DNA of 64,000 nt from Callorhinus ursinus (lineage: Eukaryota > Chordata > Mammalia > Carnivora > Otariidae). Positions 21,900-34,790 of this stretch are shown here, one piece after another; the first letter of the stretch is position 1; the number at the start of each line of letters is the position of its first letter. The notes beneath the pieces are model-generated. The model was not told where the DNA came from, ran no database searches, and worked only from the letters and a program-made list of their open reading frames with translations. The translations under genes and the position numbers were made by a program. The DNA lies in assembly GCF_003265705.1 (NCBI RefSeq), contig NW_020313005.1, positions 13,202,332 to 13,266,331 on the forward strand. The letters run 5' to 3'.

Positions 21900-22010
21900 G
21901 TGTTGAGGAGACTTTCCTAAAAAGGTGACATTTCTGTTGTGTCTGAAAGGCTGGGAGGATTTTGCTTGGCTGGGAAGAGTGGGGAAAACATTGTAGGTTG
22001 ATGGATTGAT
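21900..22010 (+). repeat. L2-like fragment
   Basis: GACTTTCCTAAAAAGGTGAC and CTGTTGTGTCTGAAAGGCTG resemble the L2 block 'cttctctgaggaggtgacatttgagctgagacctgaa'. Weak. Confidence 0.4.
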
Positions 22011-22084
22011 TTATGTGACAGCATCAGAGCATAGTTATTAGTAATACATTTATTCATTTACCAATATAATTTTGTACCCATTTT

Positions 22085-22210
22085 GTTCAAGTATCTGTGA
22101 AGGCCTCTGTGACCCTGGCTTCCCATTTGTATATGGGAAAAATTGTAGTACATATCCCATAGGATTGTCGTAAAGCATTTGTAGCAGCACCTGGCATAAA
22201 TGTTGATGGT
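22085..22210 (+). repeat. MIR SINE 3' half
   Basis: TCTGTGACCCTGGCTTCCC, ATTTGTATATGGGAAAAATT, CATAGGATTGTCGTAAAGC and AGCACCTGGCATAAATG keep MIR order. Confidence 0.55.
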
Positions 22211-22794
22211 AATAAAGATGTTATGTGTCACTTATAGTGAGGGTTTCAGACTTGTTTAAAATGTCATCTTTATCACTGGCTTGACCATTCTTTTGGGGAA
22301 TTATATATACACCTATGTATTCAATGTGGATTAAATGTAGTGTCATTCTGCTAACTGGATAAGGAGAGCAGTTTCAGGAGGATGACCTTGACTCAGGGAA
22401 TATTGCCTGAGCTAAGGAAGAACCACACAACTATCACTTAGCAGTCATATAAGTGAACTTGAGTAGAGGCCACAAGGTGGGAGAAAGTACTGTGTAGATT
22501 TTTAGAATAAGACAAATGGATGCTTCTTAGAAGGTATTAGAAGATTGGTAGTTTTAGCCATATATGGGGTTTGAGAGCTGGGCTAAAAAGTTTAGTGTGT
22601 GTTATAGGAAGGCAAAATTGTTAGTTTCTGAAAAGAATGGGAGAATCAATATGGGATTTAGGAAAGATTAATTTGGTGGCCCTGTGAGAGAGAGATAAGG
22701 TGGGGGTGCCAAGGGTGACTATATTTTCTTAGGAAACATCGGGGTACCATGGTCTGGTACAGTAGTAGCAGACAAATAGCCATACAGGGTAATA

Positions 22795-23050
22795 ATCTGT
22801 GTTAGATACATATAAGCCATTATGGGAGACTTTCTAGGGAGGTCAGAGAAAGCTTTTTTGTGGAGGTAAGTTTGATTGGAGTCTTAAGACTAAATAGTAC
22901 ACTTTCCAGTGCTTTATGCATAATCCTTACTCCAGTTCTATGAACTATGCAATAGAAGTCCAAGTTTGATGGGGAGATATGAGTAGGAGGTGCCTTAAGG
23001 CCCAGGGAGGAGCTGATGATGAGAATGGGAAAAAGTGGTTAGGGAGATGT
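22795..23050 (+). repeat. L2-like fragment
   Basis: GGGAGGTCAGAGAAAGCTTT, AGTTTGATTGGAGTCTTAAG and AAGGCCCAGGGAGGAGCTGA fit the L2 block before its 3' end, with heavy divergence. Confidence 0.4.
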
Positions 23051-25550
23051 AAAAATAGAGTTGTAAATGGTGTGGAAGCTGGGGGAATATATGGTTCAAG
23101 TTTGAGTGAGGTTATTATTCAAATCCTGTGCAAGTAGTTTGGGAGAATGATAAGCCAACTATCATGGTCTATAATTTTAGAAAATGTATTGAAAGAATAT
23201 GGGAAAGTGTGTTGCAGTTTGTAAGAGTAAAAAGAACCAAAGAAATGTTCTTATAGCGTTGAGGAAACCTGTAGACACCAGGGGAAAGGCTCCTCCTCTG
23301 AGCTGAGAGGAAAGAAAGAGCATCAGTTAAAATATAGAACTTTAGACAGTAAATTTTTTGGACAGGAGATAATAGTGTCAGGAAGGAGTGGTCATCTGCT
23401 ATAGGAGGAGTTTATAGAAATAGTTTAGAAAGCCAGGAGCAGGTTATGTAAGAGAAAAGGGCCTATGGGTTAGTGATAATGAGTCATTAAAGGTAGACAT
23501 CATAAAAAATGTCAAGGAAAGACTAATTGTCTCATCGATTTTTCTAACAATACCCAGAGCCATGGACTGAGCAGTAAGACAAGGTAGGAGGTCAGATTCA
23601 AGTGGTGGGCACAGAGGATGTGCTCGATTATAGGCACATGGGTTTGTGTAATATGAAAATGGGTCTTGATTGATTATAGCGATAGCTGAGGCAGGAGGTG
23701 ACTGATGGCTTTAGAAAGCAGAGAGGACAAGCATTACTACTGCACTATGTTGACGGTTCACTAGCAATAAAAGAAACTCTGAGACAAGGATGTTGTGACT
23801 GGGAGTGGGAGTTGAAACATGCTGAATTTGGCAGTGGAGCTGGTCCAGATAGTAATGAAATTAAGATGTGGCTAAGGAGGGAGACAGATCTTAGGAATCA
23901 AGAAGGCTGAGCTCATAGATTGGATGTTTTATGAGCAGAATCTTGAGGTCATCCAAAATGATGACTGAATAAAAGGACAAAAACCGATGAGAAGAAATGA
24001 CCAGGGAATGTGGTAGTGTCTTACAGACAGTGGAAATAGAGATTGAAATGCTAACACTTAGTGTTTCAAAGATCTTCATTCCTGCCTTCAGCCGTGTTTC
24101 TCATGTTGGGGCAAGGAGGAGATTCTGCATTCATGAGTGAAGTTATATTGCAGGTTTTGATTGCTTTAGCTGTTGTTTCAGGGAAGATCTGAAATAAAGA
24201 ATGCAAAATAATGAAGAGAAATCTATAGATAAAAGCCTGGTGGATTACATGTCCACAGAGATTATGTAAAAGTAATTATTAAACATACAATCTAAGTATT
24301 GGGGTATCACTTCCAGTCACATGATGTTACTACAACCAAAGGTATAGCTGGTAGCAGATTTTGCAAAGATTTGCTGAAGAATTTCTCTTTTAAAAATTTG
24401 TACTTCATTTAGGAAGTAGAGTATTTTAAGTGTACTAAAAGTATTAAGGAGTTCTGTAATTGAAAAGTAATTATGTTTTTTCAGTGATTTATTATATATT
24501 AATTGAATTTGACCAAAATCTAAGTTAAAGTTAGAACAGCGACTAAGCAAAAATAAAATCTCAAGAAGATGATAGAAGACACCTAACAGTTTAAACAAAT
24601 TCTCTTGTTTTCAGTGATTTACCATACTTAGTAAGATGAGTACATCATCTAGGTAGCCTAAAGATTGTTTGCAGAAAAAAAAGCCCGAAGAAATACTGAT
24701 TTGCTTTTTGAAGAAATGGGGCCTCTTTTTTAGTTCCTTACTAACTTGAAGTATTGAATTAAAAAATTCTGCTAAAGCCAACTAAAAATGCATAGTTTTA
24801 ATGCAACAACAAAGTGACTCAGAGACAGTGATAGGAAATACCCATTTCAGAAACTTTTGGGGGTATAGTTTATCCTGTCTCATACTCCTTGCTGGAAAAA
24901 CCATCCTCCAGGATACAATATTTTGCAAGTTGACTGACATCTGCCATCATGTGGCTATGCAAGAACAGCTTTTAATGATACAAATACAAGAAGTAATTTA
25001 ATAGCCCTTTGTAATGACCTTAGTAAAATGCTTATTACTTACAGTGAGGATATTGGTATTGATCAGTGACATGGGTTCTTTTTTTTTTTTTAAGTGCATC
25101 TTTAGTCAAAATGTTAGAATTTTTCCCCATAGAATGCAGCACTTAAGTGATTAGAGAGGCTGTAGATCAGATGTCCTGTTATAAAGACTCCGGGTCTGTC
25201 CCCAGCGCAAGGAGTGGCACTAAGCCATATAAACTTTGTGGTAAGGTCTCTTCAGCTTCCATACCACTATAGGAACTGCTGTTTACTTCACATCACAGCT
25301 AACTTGGCTGTGCACACACTATCATTTTAGTCCAGGCTGTCCAAAATTAATTTGAATAAATACTAACATACCAAGATAACACCCGAGGGAAACATGAAAT
25401 GCTTATTTGAGGCCTTCTGAAAGAGATCTGGGTAACCTCTTTTTTGTTATTTGTATTGAAGTACTGAATTTGACTCTTTAGGCCTTTGGGCTTGACATTC
25501 CTCTTCCTGAATCCCTGGAACCATACTCTACCCATCATTCTTTCCTTCTC
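23051..25550. other. intron, nothing recognised
   Basis: No confident repeat or exon. The frames near 23698-23910 and 24317-24598 show no family features. A T11 run lies near 25080. Confidence 0.45.
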
Positions 25551-25554
25551 AATA

Positions 25555-26160
25555 CTCACCCCCTTGTTCCCTGTTCTCTCTCCCCACTGGCTTTCTTTCT
25601 ACTCCCCTTAATGTACAGCTTCTTTTGGACTTAGACCTTTGAATTTTCCTTTCCTCTGCCTTGAACAGCTTTCCTCTGCCTTGTCCTGATCCATATCCTC
25701 TCAAGACTGGTTCCATCTTGGGGCGCCTGGGTGCCTTAGTTGTTAAGTGTCTGCTTCGGCTCAGGTCATGATCCCAGGGTCCTGGGATCGAGCCCTGTGT
25801 CGGGCTCCCTGCTCAGTGGGGAGCCTGCTTCTCCCTCTCCCACTCCCCCTGCTTGTGTTCCTTCTCTCTCTGTCAAATAAATAAATAAAACCTTAAAAAA
25901 AAAAAAAGACTGGTTCCATCTTGTCATTCAGACTTGAGCCCATATATTCCCCTGGGGGTCTTCATTTTCCATACAGCCTAAATGAGTGCCCTTTAAATAC
26001 CTGCTCTCATGCAGCTTGCATTCTACTGGGCAGACATTAAACAAATTATTTCTGGGGGTGGTGAGAGCTAAAAAGAAAAATAATGTAGCTGATAGGAGAT
26101 CCTGCCACTTACTGAGATGAATAAAACGATGGGAAAAAATACTTAAATTTTGAATCTATT
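25555..26160 (+). repeat. L2-like remnant interrupted by the can-SINE
   Basis: Pieces such as TTTCCTCTGCCTTGAACAGC and, after the SINE, CTGCTCTCATGCAGCTTGCA and TTCTACTGGGCAGACATTAA recall the L2 sequence with 'tgcctggaac' and 'ccctcatggagcttacattctagt'. Boundaries are loose. Confidence 0.4.
25721..25905 (+). mobile_element. can-SINE, full length, young-looking
   Basis: GGGCGCCTGGGTGCCTTAG head, TCATGATCCCAGGGTCCTGG and GGGATCGAGCCCTGTGTCGG, CT-rich body, AAATAAATAAATAAAACC and A13. Perfect 18-bp TSD AAGACTGGTTCCATCTTG at 25703-25720 and 25906-25923. Confidence 0.97.
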
Positions 26161-26917
26161 TAGATGCCTACTGGGTATCTAAAGTAGTCTTGTCTAGGGA
26201 GCATCTTACATATATGAGGCTGGAGTTCAGGGGAACACATAAATTTTGAAGTTGTCAACATGTAGAGGGAATTTAAAGCTATGGGAATGTATGAGATCAC
26301 TTGGTCTATGAGTATATAGACAGAAGAGAAACGGTGGGAGGATTGAGCGCTGAGGTGCCTTGAGTCCAGACTTTGGTCAGATGAGGTAGAATCAACAAAG
26401 GAGATTTAGATCAATAGGAGAACCAGGAGAAAGCTGTTTGGACAGCTTACTCAAAGTCCCATTTATTCACTTGGCTTATAACAGAGATGGGGGATGATAA
26501 TAAATAGAAAGGTGTAGGACGTAGACCCAGTGACTGCAGGGTTCTTCAGGATGGAGGGTCCAAATTATCTGGTCTACCCTATGCTGTTCCTCTTTCCCTT
26601 CCCTGGGCCCCTTACTTTTTGGGTACTCTGAGTCCCTAACTTTGACAAATGTGGAGTCTGTATGTAGCAATATAGTTTTTTTGTTCTTAGCTGTATCTTT
26701 GTCAACAATTGAGGAAGCCTCAGCTTCAGAATATTTCAGCTAATGTTTATCTTGAAAAATTTATACAGATGAACTTAATTCTTCTAGTTTTCATTTTGAT
26801 TAACTTAAGAAACTATTTATTTTTTTTAACAATTATCACTCACAACATTCACATTTGACCGGTGTATAAGTTACAAATTTTGTTTTAGTTTTCCCAGGAT
26901 TTATATTGTTTCTTTTT

Positions 26918-27058
26918 TCTTTCTTTCTTTTTTTTTTTATTATTATGTTATGTTAGTCACCATACAGTACATCATTAGTTTTTGATGTAGTGTTCCATGA
27001 TTCATTGTTTGCATACAACACCCAGTGCTCCATGCAATATGTGCCCTCCTTAACACCC
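26918..27058 (-). mobile_element. 5'-truncated L1, module-A 3' end
   Basis: T-rich tract, then TATGTTAGTCACCATACAGT, TGATGTAGTGTTCCATGATT, CACCCAGTGCTCCATGCAAT and GTGCCCTCCTTAACACCCAT, matching the distal 3'UTR module of the 12945 element. A 5' truncation leaves only about 140 bp. Confidence 0.88.
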
Positions 27059-27594
27059 ATTTATTCACTGCTCAGATCAGTCTTTTTTTATACTTGGATA
27101 ATAGAAGTACTTTCCTGAAATGGGCTAAGTGTCTGGGTATTACTTTGGAACAACAAAAATCATGAAGGGCTGGGAGTGGAAATTTACAACCTTAACCGTT
27201 GTTTCTTTTATAAGTGTATTAAAACCTCCATTTTCCTTTCTTACATTTTTTTTAAGTATAAGCAGTCCAACATAAGGATTAATAGGGAAGAAATCAAAAG
27301 TGATCTTTCTCTATTTATGTTCTAACAAAATTAGATCTTTATTAAAAAGAATATATGTGTCAGAAATGTGAATTACTTGGTTATTGATACAAGATTTTGA
27401 GCTGTCATGAGTCTCAAGATATTTAAAAAATATGTGACACCTAATACATTAGACACTTGTCATATGTGGCTATTGAGCACCTGAAGTGTGTTAGTTTTTA
27501 TGTGGTTTGTATTATATTTCTACTGGGAGGCACTGCTATAGATAATAGTTAACCTGGAGGGTTTTCAAGGTAACTGGCTTTGCTATAGTTGCTT

Positions 27595-27770
27595 TATATT
27601 TTTAACTAATCTGTTTTTAGCAACCCTCTGAGGTATATGCTATTAATACACCCAAAATTTTAAAGAAGAGTAGTCTCAAAGACACATAGCCAATAATTAG
27701 TACTGTGAGGATTTAAACCCAGGCTGTTGGGTTCCACAGCCTTCACATAATCCATAATGTTACAAACTAA
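27595..27770 (-). repeat. MIR SINE (antisense)
   Basis: CAACCCTCTGAGGTATATGC, TAAAGAAGAGTAGTCTCAAA, CACATAGCCAATAATTAGTA and GAGGATTTAAACCCAGGCTG are the reverse-complement MIR landmarks. Confidence 0.65.
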
Positions 27771-28323
27771 GACTTTATTTTAATTAGAAGTTGCATAATA
27801 ACAATAGCAAACGCGTATTGTCAATACAGTATGTGAGGTATATATATAAAATAATATACTCAGAGGTATTTTAATATCTTACAAAATGAGGGAAGAACAC
27901 AGGGATTATGAATTTTGAAATTAGATTATTTTTTCAAATTTTTCATATTTTAAAATCTCATCATACTTTCATCATATTTCATCATATTTCATGCATATAT
28001 TTCAGCAAAAACTCAGCCCATCAATCAGTTGACATTTTCCACATCAAGTTTCGGCATGTGGGAGTCAAAAATATGCACTAAACCTATTTAAGTCCCATCC
28101 CCCACCCCCTACCCTCATCACCATCTTTGAACCAAGGATTCATGGAATTGGAGAATGTTTTAAATGTCAAAAATTTCATGTCCTCATTTTTCTTGATTAA
28201 AGATGATTTCCTTTGTTTAACCTTTTGACATAAATGTTTGTATTGCTCATATGCCATCAGTAGGTGATGTTGATTATCCTTGAGTTTCTGGGCATTGGTA
28301 CTGTAAATACTAAGTCCAATTAG

Positions 28324-28777
28324 GTTTTTTTTTTAATTTTTTTATTAACATATAATGTATTATTTGTTTCAGGGGTGCAGGTCTGTGATTCAGCACTCTT
28401 ACACAATTCACAGTGCTCACCATAATACTTACCCTCCCCAGTGTCCAGCCCCCAGCCACCCCATCCCTCCCACCCCCCTCCACTCCCAACAACCCTAAGT
28501 GTGTTTCCTGAGATTAAGAGTCTCTTATGGTTTGTCTCCCTCTCTGGTTTCATCTTGTTTCATTTTTCCCTCCCTTCCCCTATGATCCTCTGTCTTGTTT
28601 CTCAAATTCATCATGTCAGTGAGATCATATGATACTTGTCTTTCTCTGATTGACTTATTTTGCTTCGCATAATACCCTCTAGTTCCATTCACGTCATTGC
28701 AAATGGCAAGATTTCATTTTTTGGTGGCTGCATAGTATTCCATTGTATATATAAACCACATCTTCTTTATCCATTCA
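28324..28777 (-). mobile_element. 5'-truncated L1, module-B 3' end
   Basis: T-rich tract, TAACATATAATGTATTATTT, CACAATTCACAGTGCTCACC, a C-rich CACCCCATCCCTCCCACC tract, ORF2-end sequence and GCAAATGGCAAGATTTCATT, ending TATCCATTCATCC. 9-bp TSD TCCAATTAG at 28315-28323 and 28778-28786. Confidence 0.92.
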
Positions 28778-29164
28778 TCCAATTAGTTGTTGTTTTTTTT
28801 TATTGTCTCAGTTAAGTGAAGCATGGTAGCCAACATTCTACATGCATGAGTATTGATTATATTTCTGGTATATTTTAGGTTAACTTTTATTAGAAACAAA
28901 CTTTAGGTATGCTATACACCAACGTTTTTATATAGTGATTTCACCTGAAATCTAAAAAAATAAGCCATCTCAGTGTTCTCCATGTTCACAGTTCTGATTT
29001 TCACATTTATTGAATTGCAGAGGTTTCCTATGATTTCCCATTATTTGGTGAAATACTAAGGTAGAATTGGGAGGCGGCAGATCACACACAATTCAGCATG
29101 ACTGCAACACTAGTGGATTTAATTTTTTATTGGTAACGGTCCTAGTACTCCTTTGTATTTTTTA

Positions 29165-29305
29165 AAGTGTGCAAAGTACTTTTATGTACACTTTTATCTT
29201 TACCGCAACCTGAAACTGAGCTCAGACTGCAAATGAGTTACTCAAGGTAGTACATACCACTAGTAAGTGACAGACGCGAAGATGTAGGACTCCTTTTCAG
29301 GTTTT
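29165..29305 (-). repeat. MIR SINE (antisense)
   Basis: GCAAAGTACTTTTATGTACA, TACTCAAGGTAGTACATACC and CTAGTAAGTGACAGACGCGA keep the MIR reverse-complement order (cactagtaagtggcagagc). Confidence 0.55.
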
Positions 29306-29973
29306 TGGACTTCCAGCTCACTGGAAGTCATTAACTCATATCCTCTGTCTTCTCTTTTTTATTGAAGAGCAGAGGCCTGCAAGGGCAAAGGCCTGATCGC
29401 TTGTATTTTTTTCCATGTATATATATTGGGTATTCTGAATGTGTATATTGGATGTTTCCATGTATATTTTGGCCATATTAGTTGGCCAAAATTTAGTAGT
29501 GTTTAGTTAACACATACAGAAAAAGAAAAGGTGATTGTTGAGAGTTATCACAGCTTATTTACCATTTCTCAGATTGTTTGAGTTCATTATGGACAAGTGT
29601 AAGAGAAATAAGCTTTCTTTGAGGACATTTGTTAATTTAGTATGAAAGACTTGAATAGGGTAATTGCTAGGATTTCAGAAAATACTTCAGAGTGTTCATA
29701 CTTGGGAATTATGTCTTTTGATTTTAAATGAAAGAAGACTTAGGACCCTTAAGTGGAAATGTTTGTTAAAATTCTAAAATTTTCTTTTAATAGGTATGAT
29801 CAGTGGCCAGACAGTGAAGCCTGCCCTGGCAGGTGGCTTTTTAGTTATTTTGTTGCTCGTTGACATTTCTACCCCAAAGTATAAGAAAGGGGAATAAAAG
29901 AGATAAATCTGAGACTCAGTGATCTTGTTCATTATTAGCTCTTGAAAAAGGATTGTTGAAAAGAAGGTTGTAT

Positions 29974-30179
29974 GAGAGACGATAGACTCTGAAAAACAAA
30001 CTGAGGGCTCTAGAGGGGAGGAGGGTAGGGGGATGGGTTAGCCTGGTGATGGGTATTAAAGAGGGCACATTCTGCGTGGAGCACTGGGTGTTATACACAA
30101 ACAATGAATCATGGAACACTACATCAAAAACTAATGATGTAATGTATGGTGATTAACATAACAATAAAAATTAAAAAAA
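29974..30179 (+). mobile_element. 5'-truncated L1, module-A 3' end, with 13-bp TSD
   Basis: TAGACTCTGAAAAACAAACT, a G-rich tract, CACTGGGTGTTATACACAAA, CAATGAATCATGGAACACTA and GATTAACATAACAATAAAAA plus A-tail. TSD AAGAAGGTTGTAT at 29961-29973 and 30180-30192. Confidence 0.95.
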
Positions 30180-30421
30180 AAGAAGGTTGTATTTTCCTTA
30201 GTAAAATTAAGGTTTGTATGCTCAAGTATTGCTTGAGCCGTCATGGCTAGCCATCAGCCAAGGTAAATTAGCTGGTGCAGATTTAAAAATGTATTTGTAT
30301 TTTGGTATATCGGTTTCACTAATATCTGGATATGATTTTTGTGTATGTGTGTGTGATTGATGCCATTCTCACAGGTGGTATTTCATGGGTATATATCAAA
30401 TTCCTAGATTTAAAGATTTTA

Positions 30422-30631
30422 TTTTATTTTATTTTATTTTTTTTTTAAAGATTTTATTTATTTATTTGAAAGAGAGAGAATGAGAGATAGAGAGCACGAG
30501 AGGGAAGAGGGTCAGAGGGAGAAGCAGACTCCCTGCCGAGCAGGGAGCCTGATGTGGGACTCGATCCCGGGACTCCAGGATCATGACCTGGGCCGAAAGC
30601 AGTTGCTTAACCAACTGAGCCACCCAGGCTC
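30422..30631 (-). mobile_element. can-SINE, full length
   Basis: (TTTTA)n and T-rich tail, AAAGATTTTATTTATTTATT, GA-rich run, then the head in reverse complement ending GAGCCACCCAGGCTCC. Perfect 19-bp TSD CCTAGATTTAAAGATTTTA at 30403-30421 and 30632-30650. Confidence 0.97.
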
Positions 30632-31614
30632 CCTAGATTTAAAGATTTTAAATGAATAGATGATAGTAGGCATTCATTCTTTATATTTTCCTGTTTCCCA
30701 AGATCCCTCTGTCTTTTTTAAGATTAACCTTGACTGTATGGAAGGATTTAAAGGGAAATTTTCCACCAGATAGTGCTATTTTTAAAGGAATTAATTTAAA
30801 ATAGGATGCTTGAATTAAAAAGTTTCACATGTTTTTTCGGTCAAGATATAAACTGGAATTGAAGATTTTCTTTTTAATTTTGCTACTTTGGCATGATTCT
30901 TTGGGTGTGAAGTTTTCTGTTGCTCAGGGCTGTCACTATTCATATGAGCTACAGTAACCTGCTGCTGGATGTGCTGCCCATCTCTTTCTTCTCATCTCTA
31001 GTTCTTGCATCTTCCTGTCTTTGTCATTTATCCCAGTTGAATAGGCTGCTTTCCTTTGGAATCTTATAATTACACATCATGTTGAAATCTTTCTATTTTT
31101 ACCTTTCTACTTTTCAGAAATACCTTTACTCTGATGTCAGCCATCATTTCTCATTGGTACACTTGGGGATGTGCTAGTCTTTACTGCATTTATAAACCAT
31201 GTTCTGTTTTGTTGTTATTTTTTTTTTGATGGGAAGTACAAAGATACTTTGATATTATAAAGGATAAAATATATAGAAAGCCATTGTGTTACCATTCCAC
31301 AAAAGTTCTTTAAGACCTGGATGGGGTATTTGATTTTAAAGGGCAGAGAAAATGTACCTAAGTAGATACAAAGTAGACTAGAAAAACATTAGTAAAAGAG
31401 ATCATGAAGGGAAATTTTAAATAATGTAACAAAGCTATGGATCCTTGGGAAATATCAGCTGACAGACTAATGGATACTCAGAAATAAGGGATTGAGGTAT
31501 TCTTTAGTGAGCAGAATGTTTTTGTCCTTGTTTGTAATTAAACCATAGTCCTAGTGTCTATGTACTATCAAAGAAGTTACAAACTTTATTACCATCAAGG
31601 TAAAAGAGAATGAA

Positions 31615-31870
31615 GGCTTTTTTTTTAAATTGAGATAATTATAAATTCACACACAATTATAAAGAATAATACAGAAATCTGGTGTATTCCTTACCCAGTT
31701 TCTCCTAATGGTAACATTTTGTAAAATTAAAGTATAATAGCTTATTATATTATGCTTTAAATTATAATACTAATTAAAATTAACAAATTATTCAGAATCA
31801 GAATTTATAATTGAAACCCAAGTCTGACTGTTGGATTCTTATCAAGATGCCTTGGGTTATTTCACATTGC
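31615..31870 (-). repeat. Old L1 (L1M-type) 3' fragment
   Basis: TTGAGATAATTATAAATTCA, CACACAATTATAAAGAATAA, CCTTACCCAGTTTCTCCTAA and TGGTAACATTTTGTAAAATT are a known antisense L1M/L1ME 3' pattern. Confidence 0.6.
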
Positions 31871-32987
31871 AGTTTGTTGTGTGTCACCCAGGACACTCAT
31901 TTGCAAGGCAAATAGAAAATTGATGGTAGAGACACTGGGGTATCTCATTTATTTGTGGGAAACATGTTGCATGTGAGATTCTGGAGCATCTAGACTCATG
32001 GACTCTGAGGCCTCTAAGAGGCTTTTTATCTCAGCCTTTCATTTGCTTGTCATCTTCATTCTTAGTTAGCTTCTTCTACAAGGTGAATCATAAACACTGC
32101 CACTATACCTCGCAGAAATTCTTTCTGGAAGGGGCCTGTCTGGCTTCCCCTGGTAAACTAAAAAACAAAACAAAACAAAACAAAAAAAATTTAAAATGAA
32201 CTTTGATTGGCCCAGCCCAGGTCACTTAAAGACCCTTGACCAATGACCCGAGGCCAAGGGGACAGAGTAGGTTACATGTGTTCTCTGAATATCAGGGCTG
32301 TTTTCAAACATAAGGGAATTGTGGTGATTTGGAAATTACCCAACTCTTGTATTACAGCATAGTGATGGCCTTATGAAATTTCTAATTAACATTGTCATTT
32401 GAACAGAATAGTATGCTAATGAATTGTGTCTGAAATTTTACAGGAGTTAGAATACACTATGTTCATTCTTCCAAACATTGGAAACATTCACTTTAAAAAT
32501 CAGGAAATAGACAAGGATGTACACTCTTCCTGCTTAAATTCTGTATTGTTTTGGAGGGTCCAAGTCTGTGGAGTAAAATAAAACCAATGGCATAAAAGAT
32601 ATGAGACTTAATTTAGTTTATGTCATTGTATCATTTCTTGATGTGATTATCCCACATAGAAAATTCTAAATCTACAGCGAATTTATTAGAAATAAGATTC
32701 TAGCCAGGTTGATAGTTATAAATAACATTGTTATACACAACTTCAGCTTGCAACAAAAGGATAAGTTACCTAAGAATAACCTAGCAAAGGATGTGCAGGA
32801 CTTTTGTGGTGAAATCACAAACCTTTATTTTAAGATATTAAAGAAGAACTAAATAGAAAAAAATATATAGTGAATCAGTGAAAAAGAATGATTTTAACCA
32901 ACTATGCTAGATAAGAGATGAGAATTTACTGTAACAATCTAACTTATAGAAATTTGATTAACTTGTTACTACTGTAGTGGTAAACCA
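31871..32987. other. intron, nothing recognised
   Basis: AT-rich, with a (CAAAA)n run near 32163-32190. No exon or repeat family identified. Confidence 0.5.
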
Positions 32988-32999
32988 CAGGCTGGTCCT

Positions 33000-33189
33000 T
33001 TTTTCTTTAATATTTTATTTATTTATTTGAGAGCGAGAATGAGATAGAGCACGAGAGGGGGGAGGGTCAGAGGGAGAAGCAGACTCCCTGCTCAGCAGGG
33101 AGCCCGATGCGGAACTCGATCCGGGGACTCCAGGATCATGACCTGAGCTGAAGGCAGTTGCTTAACCAACTGAGCCACCCAGGCACCCC
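33000..33189 (-). mobile_element. can-SINE, full length
   Basis: T-rich tail, TATTTTATTTATTTATTTGA, GA-rich body and reverse-complement head ending GAGCCACCCAGGCACCCC. 12-bp TSD CAGGCTGGTCCT at 32988-32999 and 33190-33201. Confidence 0.97.
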
Positions 33190-33934
33190 CAGGCTGGTCC
33201 TGAAGATAGTATATTTCCTTTTTTCTTGGAAATGGATGACCACATGGAAAATGTGGTCACCCTATGAAGAACTCACTTTAACAATATTTCCAGACTTCTG
33301 CTAAACTTTTAGATCTTTCAGACAATTTCAACAATAGAAACACTGTTTGAAAAACTGGTCTACTCTTCATTTGTATGACCATATCTGGTGGCAGAAAAGT
33401 GCTCTACATAGTAATTAGTGTATTTCTTTTTAATTTTCTCATGGCAAAATAAAATATCCCCACTGATCTAGGAGTTTTCATTCTGTTCACTGTATCTGTC
33501 ATCCACAGTGTAATTTCTGCTCACCACATACAGCAATACTACTTAAGTGATGCAAACAAAATGCATTTTCTATAGTCAGCATGAAACCAGAATGCAAAGG
33601 TGAGAAAGTCTCAATTCCAGTGAATTGTTGACATCAAGTAAAGCCCTATGATCCTCAGGAGTTTTTCTTTTTTTTTTTTTCTTTTATAGAAGTGTTTTGG
33701 CTTTTCCCAAAGTATAAAATGGAAACCACTAGCAATACGTTAGATATTAAGTACTATATGAATGAACATCTTAGATTTTAGTAGTTCCATATTTATTTTA
33801 ATGTGGATTTAACAGAAATTATTGCTTTGGAGGAAGTGAGTCAGTGTCTATTTATCAGATAGTAATAGGTACTCTGGAAAAAGAAAAATAAAGGAGGACG
33901 GGTAGTGGAGGTCTGTTTTAATGGTGTAGGGACT

Positions 33935-33970
33935 TACTTATACCCCTCCCTAATTGGAGGGGTATAAGTA
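33935..33970. repeat. Perfect 15-bp inverted repeat (hairpin), 6-nt loop
   Basis: TACTTATACCCCTCC at 33935-33949 and its exact reverse complement at 33956-33970, loop CTAATT. The 10-mer TGTTTTAATG flanks it as a direct repeat at 33914-33923 and 33971-33980. Confidence 0.97.
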
Positions 33971-34079
33971 TGTTTTAATGTAGTCAGAGAAGACCTCAGT
34001 GATTAATAAGCAGAGACCAGACAAAAGGAAGAGCAGTTAGTCCTGCAGGTCTCTGATGGAAGTCCTTTTAAAGTAGCTC

Positions 34080-34385
34080 ACACAACTCAATAGCAAGTGC
34101 AGAGAGCCTGAGGCTGGAGAGTATTTGGGGGTATTTAAGGAACATCATAGAAGCCAATGTGGTTAAGGTGAGGAATAAATGCAAAAGGGGGAGAAGAGGT
34201 GAAGTGGGATGGGGTGGAGAGATGGGGGGATGGAAAGAGTATGGAGGCCCTACAAGGAACTGGACTTTGGCTCCGTGGAAGGGTCTTTCAGCAGAGGAGT
34301 GACAAGAACTGAAATAGAATTTTAAAGGATTACCCTGACTGTTATGTTTCCTATAGACTGTAGAGGACAAGGTTGAATACTTATC
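34080..34385 (+). repeat. L2-like fragment
   Basis: GAAGGGTCTTTCAGCAGAGG, AGTGACAAGAACTGAAATAG and TTAAAGGATTACCCTGACTG parallel the L2 segment 'agggttttaagcaggggagtgacatgatctga ... tttaaaaagatcactctggctg'. Confidence 0.5.
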
Positions 34386-34567
34386 TCCTAACTGCGGATA
34401 TCAGTCAGGTTATTTCATTAGGTAAAAGACCATGGTGACTTGCACCAGGATGAAAATGGTAGAAGTGATCATATTCTGGCTTATTTCATAGGTGATACCA
34501 ATAGGATTTGCTGATTGACCAAATATGGATTGTGGGAGAGATGAGGCAACTATACTTCATGGGAGTA

Positions 34568-34790
34568 GTTTCTCTAACTCAGGACTATTGACATTTTGGG
34601 CCAGATAAATTTTTGTTTGGGAGTTCTGTCCTGTGCACTGTAGCATGTTTAGCCACTTCCCTGGCCTCTATACTCTTCATGTATTCCTCACCACCACCCC
34701 ACCCCTGCCCCCAGTGCCAAGTTATACCAACCAAAATTGTCTTCAGACATTTTGTCCCTTAGGGGGCAAAGTCAACCTGCTGAAAACCAC
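34568..34790 (-). mobile_element. MER20 (hAT-Charlie) transposon
   Basis: CTCAGGACTATTGACATTTT, GGGCCAGATAAATTTTTGTT, CTGTCCTGTGCACTGTAGCA, TGTTTAGCCACTTCCCTGGC and ATTGTCTTCAGACATTTTGT run in reverse-complement MER20 order to the AACCACTT end. Confidence 0.75.
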
